Below are positions 5,949-12,018 of a stretch of 12,018 nucleotides of DNA, piece by piece. Every line of letters begins with the position of its first letter. The first letter of the stretch is position 1. Source of the stretch: JAATFY01 sp049276515. Its GTDB lineage: Bacteria; Pseudomonadota; Alphaproteobacteria; UBA9219. The notes below the pieces were generated by a model. It did not search any database, had not been told where the DNA came from, and saw only the letters and a list, made by a program, of their open reading frames with translations. The translations under genes and the position numbers were made by a program. The stretch spans positions 1 through 12,018 of the forward strand of contig JBASWO010000069.1 of the NCBI GenBank assembly GCA_049276515.1, written 5' to 3'.

Positions 5949-6827
5949 TTAGTTCTTCACTGGCACAGCCGGAGAAGAAGCAGGGATATCCATTTTCCCA
6001 TTAATAGAATCGGCCTGCATATTCACAGTACTATCGGCACCAGGCATAAAATTGAGTTCCTTCTGAAGTCCGAGTTCGGCAATTGCTGCCTGCAGAGCTG
6101 ATAAAGTTTGCCGGTCACTTTGAAGAGCTTCAAGTTGACGCTTCTTATAGGCATCGATGCTGGCGATCCAAGCGGCATAATCATTCTTTTGTTTATCAGC
6201 ATCACGTAAAGAGCTTGCAGCAGCAATATCTGACTGAGGACGCCCTCCATTGGTATCAGGTTTTAAACCTGGAATAGGCGTGACTTTAGGGCTTGGCAGA
6301 AAGCTCATACGCACATCAAGTGGGCCAACCTCTTCTTCGCCATCAACAGTGCTTTTTCTTTGATGACGTTTAGCGACTTCTTGTGCGTTTTGCCAATTGC
6401 GTTCCAAAAATTCGACTAAAGGTTTGGCCTGCATGTTTGTGATGTGTGCGACGGGTGGTTTATCATCTTCAGTTGTACCAACGCGTACATCGAAACCTTT
6501 ATTGGAGCCAGGCATCAGAGGAGGCGCTAAGGGCCGTGTGGGTGGTGCAAGTGCAGGCGATCCATCTGCTGGTATTTCAACTTCAGCATAGGGCGTTGTA
6601 ACTTTAGGTTGTACCTCTACAACCGGCTCAGGTCCCTCATAGGTTCCATTTTTAGCTTTTTCTTTGTAACGCTCAAAAGACATCCATTGTTTCGTGTTTG
6701 TCTCAAAAGGATCAATAGAATTGCTTGCAGCATATGTTTCCAAAGGCTGCACGCAAAAAATCATGAGGAAGGAGAGAAAAAATATTCCTCTCTTTACACA
6801 AAATTTATATGGCGCCGCCTGCAACAT
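5949..6827 (-). CDS. secreted proline-rich coiled-coil protein of unknown function
   Basis: I do not recognise this 292-residue protein. The N-terminus is a signal peptide: basic residues (Lys8, Lys12, Arg13), a hydrophobic core FFLSFLMIFCV, and a likely signal peptidase I site after TYAA near residue 34. The mature part has a Pro/Val-rich low-complexity stretch (about 65-107, with APPTRPLAPPLMPG). A charged helix follows around PLVEFLERNWQNAQEVAKRH, then another linker, and then a helical stretch (about 212-253, AAWIASIDAYKKRQLEALQ onward) with heptad-like spacing that suggests a short coiled coil. No lipobox and no other membrane helix are seen. A periplasmic or envelope location is inferred. 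The start at 6827 keeps the signal peptide; an AGAGGT sequence lies rather far (about 12 bases) upstream. rpoN follows after 86 bases on the same strand, but the intervening region holds its own signals, so co-transcription is uncertain. Confidence 0.75.
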   Translation of the reverse strand: MLQAAPYKFCVKRGIFFLSFLMIFCVQPLETYAASNSIDPFETNTKQWMSFERYKEKAKNGTYEGPEPVVEVQPKVTTPYAEVEIPADGSPALAPPTRPLAPPLMPGSNKGFDVRVGTTEDDKPPVAHITNMQAKPLVEFLERNWQNAQEVAKRHQRKSTVDGEEEVGPLDVRMSFLPSPKVTPIPGLKPDTNGGRPQSDIAAASSLRDADKQKNDYAAWIASIDAYKKRQLEALQSDRQTLSALQAAIAELGLQKELNFMPGADSTVNMQADSINGKMDIPASSPAVPVKN

Positions 6828-7101
6828 ATTCTGTGGATACCTCTGATAAGCCTCTTTAAATCCTATCGCTTTATGGCTAACAAAGTCTGAAAGAAGGGCA
6901 GGGTCTGGCGCCCTAATTTTGTCCTAATCCAATGGTTTTCTTGGGGTTAGCGACTGTCCTGATTGAGGTTTTTCACATTTTTTTGCTTTCTCAGCCCCTC
7001 TACGAGGGTAAGCAAAAAAGAAGCTGGAATCTTTATCAGGCCAAAAGCTAATAAGACTAAAACCAGTCCGCTGCTTTGAAGCGGTGAAATGGAAACTTAA
7101 A
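6828..7101 (+). promoter_or_regulatory. divergent intergenic region and probable structured 5' leader of the cold-shock gene
   Basis: This 274-base non-coding stretch separates the divergent secreted-protein and cold-shock genes. Possible hairpins, read on the plus strand, are: AGGGC/GCCCT (6895-6899 with 6910-6914, followed by AATTTTG); CTAATCC/GGGTTAG (6924-6930 with 6944-6950, one G-U pair); a long hairpin at 6979-7019; and CCGCT/AGCGG (7068-7072 with 7080-7084), just before the start codon. Long structured leaders are typical of temperature-regulated csp genes. I could not assign a confident plus-strand promoter. On the minus strand TTGTTA-N17-TTTAAA is a weak candidate promoter for the secreted-protein gene. 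Confidence 0.4.
6979..7019 (+). other. long stem-loop in the cold-shock gene leader
   Basis: TTTTTTGCTT (6979-6988) pairs with AAGCAAAAAA (7010-7019) over ten bases. An inner five-pair stem CCCTC/GAGGG (6996-7000 with 7004-7008) closes a three-base loop, and an asymmetric bulge joins the two stems. The outer stem is A-U rich and the 3' side is an A-run on either strand, so it does not look like a rho-independent terminator. A temperature-sensitive RNA element is a plausible inference. Confidence 0.45.
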
Positions 7102-7623
7102 ATGAAGGGTAGTGCTTTGTCATCATTCGATTCTTTTTCTTCACACGATCAAGGTTTTCAAACAGAAGCCGTGGTCAAGTGGTTTAACCTCACAAAGGGT
7201 TTTGGTTTTGTTGCTCCGGCTGACGGATCCTCTGATGCGTTTTTGCATTCATCCGTTGTAAGCCGCATGGGCATGCGCGATGTAGCCGAAGGCACTAAGC
7301 TTTTAGTCAATATTGTAGACGGTCCTAAGGGACGCACAGTATCTGATATCGTCCAGGTTCTTGGTATGTCTGAAGTGCCACAACAGGTTCGTCCTCTGCC
7401 ATCAGGTCCTGAGGTTGATATGACGGGTACCGTGAAATGGTTTAAGCCAGATAAAGGCTTTGGCTTTGTCACACCTGATGACGGTGATCGTGATGTTTTC
7501 GTACATCGGACAGTCGTTCAGAATGCGGGCTTGATGCAATTGGAATCAGGGCAGAAGGTTAAGATGAAAGTGCATACGGCAGCAAAAGGCCGTGAAGCAA
7601 CATCGATCGAAGTCCTCAATTAA
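7102..7623 (+). CDS. cold-shock protein with two cold-shock domains
   Basis: A nucleic-acid-binding protein of the CspA family in the tandem-domain form found in alphaproteobacteria such as Caulobacter. From the ATG at 7102 it has 173 residues. CSD1 covers about 22-88 with RNP1 KGFGFV (32-37) and RNP2 DAFLH (45-49). CSD2 covers about 106-173 with RNP1 KGFGFV (118-123) and RNP2 DVFVH (131-135). Both copies keep the aromatic and basic binding residues, so both should bind single-stranded RNA or DNA. A linker with several Pro residues joins them, and a Ser/Phe-rich tail precedes CSD1. A GTG at 7084 would add six residues, but it lies within a small hairpin and lacks a ribosome binding site; GGAAA before 7102 is a weak but better-placed one. 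The role inferred is RNA chaperone under cold or stationary-phase stress. The stop overlaps that of the opposing macroglobulin gene by four bases. Confidence 0.94.
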   Translation: MKGSALSSFDSFSSHDQGFQTEAVVKWFNLTKGFGFVAPADGSSDAFLHSSVVSRMGMRDVAEGTKLLVNIVDGPKGRTVSDIVQVLGMSEVPQQVRPLPSGPEVDMTGTVKWFKPDKGFGFVTPDDGDRDVFVHRTVVQNAGLMQLESGQKVKMKVHTAAKGREATSIEVLN

Positions 7624-10600
7624 TCATTGATACGTAGAGTAAAGGCGCGCCCCTGGTTGAGCTCTTGCTTGCCAGAGAGATTACGCGTTTGTACGCCGGA
7701 AGCACGAAAACTACCGCTGCGTACAGCTTTGACCAAAACGGCACTGCGCCAAGCTCCACCACTACCTTCTTTGCGCTGCAAAAGCACATCCACCTTGCCG
7801 CCACTTTCTTCACACGAAGTAAAAGGTGATAAAGTGAGTGCTGAAATCCAAGCCAGTGATTCATTGACGGCAAGTGTAGGACTTAAAGCACAACTGACGG
7901 GTTGCAGGGCTGGTGCCGCATCATAGCTGACAAGCAAAGAGGCAGACGCATCACCTTCGGGCCAATTGCCTTCACTTTCCATCAAATAAACTTCACCACG
8001 CTTAAGGGCATCGTCAGCAGATAAGCTGCTTCCATTCATACGGTAAAAACGTTGAGTTATGCCATTGTCGTTATCGCTGCGGATAAACTCACGCGCTGTC
8101 ATGAGATAAAGTTGGCGGTCGCTGGAATTATGAACATCAACCGAGCCATTCTTGTTTTGTAAGTTGACAGTCAAGATGCCTTTTGTGTTTTGCTCACCCT
8201 TATTGATTGAAACACGCCATTGACCAGCATTATTTTGTACATACCACATAGTCTGCAAGAAAGCAGATGCGACAGCGATGTTGGTTGCGGTTTTCTTAAT
8301 TTTCTCAGCCGATATTTTTTGTAAAGCAGGCAGTAAATCGCGTGTTTCAAACACATTGCTTTCAGCCACATAAGGCAAAAGTTCAGAAGCAAGATCTGCA
8401 TTCTTCTCAAGTTGAGCCTGCGCGATCCATAAAGCTGATCTGTCTTTATCATTGATGCGAGCAAAAGCGCTGGCAAGCTGAACGGCTGCCAAAGACGGTA
8501 GGTTTTTATCCTTACTAGTATCTGCGAAATAGTGCAGATTGGAAATGTCTAAACGATTTGCAGCAGCAAGGGCTGCATAAGCTCCCGCACGTTCTGGACG
8601 TTCCTTTTCATCAAACCAGCTATTGTCGAGGCGGTGCTTGAGCCAATCTGATGCTTGATCTAAGGCTATTTTGACTACGGGCTGCTCAAGAGGACTAAGG
8701 GCCGTAATAACCAGCGCCGTCGTAGCTAAGTCGCCATCGGCTCCTGGCATTGCGGGAAAACTACCATCTGCTTTTTGTCGAGCCAAAAGGCGCATAACAT
8801 CGTTGTTTTGTCGTAAAGCTATTTCTTGGGTATTGAGAATATCGGCATGCGTGATCATATTGCGCCATAGACGCAAAACAATCAGATCATCTGCTAAAGC
8901 GCGCGTCGAGAAGGGACGTACATGCAAAGTTGCCGATAAAATCTGCGGCAAATCAAACATCGGCTCCGGTGCTATAAAAAGATAATCACTCTCTTTAGTG
9001 CGGTCTTTCCCCATCTCTGGTTGCTGCCAATTTTGTTGTGCATCCAAAGTCTGGCTAGCGGTAGTTGCCAATACAACATCACGTAAAGATATGGCTAAGG
9101 GCCAATTGCGATTAATACGCAAATTGCGTGGACCCAACAATTCAAGCCGTACTTCGCTGTTGGCGATGTCTAAAGCTGTAAGGCCAAGAGTAAGAGTTCG
9201 ACTTTGTCCAGGATTAAGGGTGATAGTCCCGCTGGTATTGGAGAGTTTAATTCCTGCTGTACTTGTGAAGCTGTAGCGATATGTGCCCGCGATGGTGCCA
9301 TTGTTTTTAAATGTAAAAGGTAATTGAGCGCTCTCACCTTTGTATAAAGTTGGCAGCACATCACCCTGAATAGTCAGACCTTGAGAGGTTTCGGGAACAG
9401 CTAATTTTTCAATTCTATCTTTATCTACCGTTTTAAAGGGAAGACTAATTTGCCCCATGGCAAAGGGTGTTTTGATGGTAACAAGAACGTCACCCCAATC
9501 TTCTTGTGGAGCAAAGGAGATGGAGTGATCACCTGCATTTTTAGCCTGATACATCACCTGACGAATGTGATCATCAGCTATTATCGCTGTGACCATACTC
9601 GGCTGATCAAGATGAAAGCGAATTTCAACATCTTTGCCGGCTGCGAGTTTGGCTGAAGAGGCTGTCACTTTTAGAGGTGTAGTTGTTTCCTCGGCATTGG
9701 TTTGGGTCGCACCCCAACCTGCACTAAAACTATATTGAGCGCGCAAGGTACGGTTTGCATCAAAAATTTCTAACCGATATGTTCCCGACGTAACAGGCCA
9801 ATCTAACCCAGTGCCATCAGCTCTAATGGAGAGTGCGCCTTTGCCGATGCGACGTTTTTGTTGCTGGGCTTTATAATCCCAACGTCCTTCAGCTTGATAC
9901 CAATCAAAACTGCGTCCTTCTTCTGAAATCTGGTAATTTAAATCCTCCACATCTCGTTTTTTTCCATCTGCATCAAGCGCAATAATATCGAAATGGGCTA
10001 AACTGTTTTCCGTGAACTTTCCTTCTGTGGCGCGCGGTGCGATACCAATCACATAGTCTTTAGGACGTAAGGGCAAAGTTAAAGGTGGTGGATTACCCGA
10101 ACCTGTTGCTGCATCGCCCTGGACATAAAGAGCTGCCATATGAAGCTTTGTGCGATCACTGGGTAACGCAAGATTAAGATGGAGCTGACTTTCGCCTTGA
10201 GCATCTGTAATAAAGCCCATTAAGGGGGTTGGCGGCGCTTCATCTGCTCTATTGGCACTGAAATGAAAATCGTTCCAGCCAGGAAAAATGCGCTCAGGGG
10301 TTGTCCAGGCGGCGGCAATTTGCCCAGCTATATAGGGTAAAGGTTTGCCATTCTTATCAAGAGATTTGAGCGTAACAGTTACAGCACCATCATCACCCAA
10401 GAGAGAGCGATCGGCGCTGATTTGAAAATGAGATGCATCAGTATGCGCACTCAAATGCAGGGGTGTTTCTGCTAAAAGACGACCATCATTTTGTACCCAT
10501 ACCAAAGGCCAAAATCCCGAGCCAACGGGTGCTGTAAAGCTGATCTTTCCATCCTGCTCTTTGGTCACGACATGGCTGCTGTAAACGCTGCGATCAGGGC

Positions 10601-11789
10601 GAAGCACTTGTAAGCGGCTATTGTCAAAAAACACAGCATGCCCACGTGCATCATGAGCACCGAGAACAATATTCACAGTTGCATGAGGAGCATAAAAGGC
10701 TTTGTCGGTTGCAATGACCGCATCAAAGCCCGAGCGCGTATAAACTGCGTTACTGACTTTAGAAACATCTGAAAAATGTACATCGCCCTGTTCTGACAAT
10801 CCAAAGAGCGTCGTAGCATTGCTCTTCTTTTCCGAAGAGAGGTTGGCTTGCCACAGACCATTATCACCTGTTTTACCCTCAAGAAGGATGTTTTGATTTT
10901 GGTCATAAAGAGAGAGTTGGACATTCTTGAGGGGCTCAGCAGCGCCCCATTTTTGAGCCAAACCATAGAAGCTTTCATGGCCCCGAATGGCGCTTATCTG
11001 TAATTCGGAGCGCAATAACCACATAGCGGCAAGCGGGGCAAAGCTCTTTTCACGTGGCGATGCCTCGGTTTGATAGGCTGTGGCTGTGATGAGATAAAAT
11101 CCTGGCTGCAAATCTTTAATCGCTGCATGCAGAGGAATTTTTTGCTCAATGTTCTTATTGGGGATATCGCCCATTACTAAATCGCTCTGCCACAAGAGCT
11201 TGCCATTATGACGGGCAAAATAGGCAGACTCAGACGGTGCTAAAGAGGTTTGCATGCGTTGCCGCCATGCTTCGACCATCTTCTGCGGCTCACTGATGCG
11301 ATATAGCTCAATTTTTACTTTTTTGGCATTGATGGCACGCAAAAGAGGATCGTTATCTTTCCAGCGTGTGATGCCATCGCTTAATCCATCATTTGCAAAA
11401 GCAAGTGAAGGTTGGCGATCGGGTATAGTGAAAGATAAGCGATAAGGCTCAGCGAGTTTCTCTCCATCACTGCCACGGATTGCTGTTATAGAAAGCCGAT
11501 ATGTGCGCTGATGCTCAAGATTTGGAATACAGAGCAATGTGCCTGCAATATTCAGATTCTGTTGGACACTGGCTATGGATTTGCCATTGGCCTCAAGTTT
11601 GAGGTTTAAAGTGGATTTATCATCTTCAAGCCCATGATCGAACTCGAGACACATTTCTGGCTTATCTTGTTCAGCATGTATGACAGGACGTGTAACATGA
11701 AGCTTGCCATCACCTTGGGCCAAGACAATGCTGGGCAGCATCAGGAGTAAAGGCAGAAGCTGAAAAAAGGGCTTGGGCTGAAATGTCAT
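7620..11789 (-). CDS. secreted bacterial alpha-2-macroglobulin-like protein, non-thioester type
   Basis: A 1389-residue large periplasmic protein of the bacterial alpha-2-macroglobulin (YfaS/YfhM) family, thought to trap or inhibit proteases that reach the periplasm. A signal peptide ends after IVLA (residue 24); the next residue is Gln, so it is not a lipoprotein. The N-terminal beta domain (about 28-125) carries CLEFDHGLE. An MG2-like domain starts near TDKAFYAPHATV (about 360-460), more macroglobulin beta domains follow to about 900, and an alpha-helical toroid spans about 935-1195 (LLARQKADGSFPAMPG and later helices). A C-terminal beta domain (about 1210-1389) contains WRSAVLVKAVRSGSF. 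The CxEQ thioester of YfhM would fall in the toroid, where the sequence reads RPFSTRALA (P959, F960), so there is no thioester. Only four cysteines are present (47, 87, 1300, 1326). It is shorter than the E. coli YfaS and YfhM proteins (about 1530 and 1650). No pbpC, a common partner, is in the window. A GAAGGA ribosome binding site precedes the ATG. Confidence 0.85.
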   Translation of the reverse strand: MTFQPKPFFQLLPLLLMLPSIVLAQGDGKLHVTRPVIHAEQDKPEMCLEFDHGLEDDKSTLNLKLEANGKSIASVQQNLNIAGTLLCIPNLEHQRTYRLSITAIRGSDGEKLAEPYRLSFTIPDRQPSLAFANDGLSDGITRWKDNDPLLRAINAKKVKIELYRISEPQKMVEAWRQRMQTSLAPSESAYFARHNGKLLWQSDLVMGDIPNKNIEQKIPLHAAIKDLQPGFYLITATAYQTEASPREKSFAPLAAMWLLRSELQISAIRGHESFYGLAQKWGAAEPLKNVQLSLYDQNQNILLEGKTGDNGLWQANLSSEKKSNATTLFGLSEQGDVHFSDVSKVSNAVYTRSGFDAVIATDKAFYAPHATVNIVLGAHDARGHAVFFDNSRLQVLRPDRSVYSSHVVTKEQDGKISFTAPVGSGFWPLVWVQNDGRLLAETPLHLSAHTDASHFQISADRSLLGDDGAVTVTLKSLDKNGKPLPYIAGQIAAAWTTPERIFPGWNDFHFSANRADEAPPTPLMGFITDAQGESQLHLNLALPSDRTKLHMAALYVQGDAATGSGNPPPLTLPLRPKDYVIGIAPRATEGKFTENSLAHFDIIALDADGKKRDVEDLNYQISEEGRSFDWYQAEGRWDYKAQQQKRRIGKGALSIRADGTGLDWPVTSGTYRLEIFDANRTLRAQYSFSAGWGATQTNAEETTTPLKVTASSAKLAAGKDVEIRFHLDQPSMVTAIIADDHIRQVMYQAKNAGDHSISFAPQEDWGDVLVTIKTPFAMGQISLPFKTVDKDRIEKLAVPETSQGLTIQGDVLPTLYKGESAQLPFTFKNNGTIAGTYRYSFTSTAGIKLSNTSGTITLNPGQSRTLTLGLTALDIANSEVRLELLGPRNLRINRNWPLAISLRDVVLATTASQTLDAQQNWQQPEMGKDRTKESDYLFIAPEPMFDLPQILSATLHVRPFSTRALADDLIVLRLWRNMITHADILNTQEIALRQNNDVMRLLARQKADGSFPAMPGADGDLATTALVITALSPLEQPVVKIALDQASDWLKHRLDNSWFDEKERPERAGAYAALAAANRLDISNLHYFADTSKDKNLPSLAAVQLASAFARINDKDRSALWIAQAQLEKNADLASELLPYVAESNVFETRDLLPALQKISAEKIKKTATNIAVASAFLQTMWYVQNNAGQWRVSINKGEQNTKGILTVNLQNKNGSVDVHNSSDRQLYLMTAREFIRSDNDNGITQRFYRMNGSSLSADDALKRGEVYLMESEGNWPEGDASASLLVSYDAAPALQPVSCALSPTLAVNESLAWISALTLSPFTSCEESGGKVDVLLQRKEGSGGAWRSAVLVKAVRSGSFRASGVQTRNLSGKQELNQGRAFTLRIND

Positions 11790-11793
11790 TGCA

Positions 11794-11799
11794 TCCTTC
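11794..11799 (-). promoter_or_regulatory. ribosome binding site of the macroglobulin gene
   Basis: GAAGGA on the minus strand sits four bases before the ATG at 11789, supporting that start and the signal peptide it creates. Confidence 0.6.
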
Positions 11800-11832
11800 T
11801 AGCAAAGAGATTACCCAATAAAAATAGCCAAT

Positions 11833-11836
11833 GGAG
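11833..11836 (+). promoter_or_regulatory. ribosome binding site of the FAA hydrolase family gene
   Basis: GGAG lies five bases before the ATG at 11842 and selects it over the out-of-frame ATG at 11831. Confidence 0.6.
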
Positions 11837-11841
11837 ATGTT

Positions 11842-12018
11842 ATGCGCCTTCTGCGTTATGGTGAAAAAGGCAAAGAAAAGCCCGGTTTATTGGATAACCA
11901 AGGGCAAATCCGCGATATTGCCGGGATTATGCCGGATATTAATGCCGATGTTATAGGCAATGGTGCTCTTAAAAAACTACGCTCCGTTAATATCGAAAAA
12001 CTACCCCTTGTTACGGGA
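11842..12018 (+). CDS. fumarylacetoacetate hydrolase family protein, 3' end outside window
   Basis: The first 59 residues of a gene that runs off the window. The opening MRLLRYGEKGKEKPGLLD, followed by GQIRDIAGIMPDI and KLPLV, is the N-terminal domain pattern of the FAH-family enzymes. These cleave or isomerise 2-oxo acid substrates, as in fumarylacetoacetate hydrolase and 2-hydroxyhepta-2,4-diene-1,7-dioate isomerase. The metal-binding catalytic domain is not in view, so the substrate cannot be named; many such genes act in aromatic or sugar-acid breakdown. It starts 52 bases from the divergent macroglobulin gene and has a good ribosome binding site. Nothing in the visible part suggests a functional link with that neighbour. 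Confidence 0.8.
   Translation, partial: MRLLRYGEKGKEKPGLLDNQGQIRDIAGIMPDINADVIGNGALKKLRSVNIEKLPLVTG

Larger units (their letters stand above)
11790..11841. promoter_or_regulatory. 52-base divergent intergenic region between macroglobulin and FAA hydrolase genes
   Basis: Two genes diverge from this short stretch, which contains both ribosome binding sites. There is little room for two separate promoters, so at least one promoter must overlap the other transcript's leader or the opposite coding region. I see no strong -35/-10 pair in it. Confidence 0.3.

Noticed and set aside
5764..5952. Plus-strand open frame of 62 codons covering the rpoN upstream region
   Set aside because: It overlaps the conserved rpoN N-terminus, has no ribosome binding site, and the sigma-54-like motif would start transcription only at its end.
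6895..6920. AGGGC/GCCCT hairpin followed by AATTTTG as a rho-independent terminator
   Set aside because: The stem is only five pairs, the loop is ten bases and the T-run is weak. On the plus strand it would sit ahead of, not after, a gene.
7084..7101. GTG at 7084 as the start of the cold-shock protein
   Set aside because: It sits in a small hairpin without a ribosome binding site. The added residues (MKWKLK) are not part of the cold-shock fold.
1..12018. Mobile elements, CRISPR arrays, tRNA or rRNA genes
   Set aside because: No transposase, integrase, terminal inverted repeats, regular repeat arrays or tRNA-like cloverleaf sequence was seen.

Overview
The window looks like chromosomal DNA from an alphaproteobacterium of moderate GC (mid to upper 40s percent by eye). 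The evidence is the rluD-rpoH pair in the order usual for that class, an RpoH with a full RpoH box, and a cold-shock protein with two cold-shock domains. I cannot place it to genus. The unrecognised kinase-like and membrane proteins resemble, from memory only, proteins of Rhodospirillales-type genomes. I see no insertion sequence, phage gene, tRNA, rRNA or CRISPR, and codon use looks even across the genes, so this reads as core rather than recently acquired DNA.

Layout. Positions 2-778 (+) hold the 3' part of an RluD-type 23S rRNA pseudouridine synthase, followed after 69 bases by rpoH (848-1750, +), the heat-shock sigma factor. Converging on rpoH is a minus-strand block. Read in its own direction it starts with a secreted coiled-coil protein of unknown function (5949-6827), then rpoN (sigma-54, 4372-5862), a degenerate protein kinase with a C-terminal membrane anchor (2251-4272), and a small three-helix membrane protein (1747-2241) whose ribosome binding site overlaps the kinase stop codon. 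A 274-base leader and intergenic region with several possible hairpins separates this block from a two-domain cold-shock protein (7102-7623, +). A large secreted alpha-2-macroglobulin-like protein (7620-11789, -) converges on the cold-shock gene. Divergent from it by 52 bases is the start of a fumarylacetoacetate hydrolase family gene (11842-12018, +), cut by the window edge.

How the genes may work together. The left half is rich in regulators: two alternative sigma factors flank a pseudokinase and membrane protein pair. Shared regulation is not proven. The most distinctive signals are three. The kinase-like protein has lost the catalytic Lys, the HRD Asp and the DFG Phe-Gly, yet keeps an ordered C-lobe. 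A well-matched -24/-12 (sigma-54) promoter motif lies on the plus strand just upstream of rpoN, pointing away from it, which would suit autoregulation. The macroglobulin has no thioester Cys and no lipoprotein Cys. Both convergent gene pairs (rpoH with the membrane protein, and csp with the macroglobulin) overlap by exactly four bases, so there is no room between them for an intergenic terminator.
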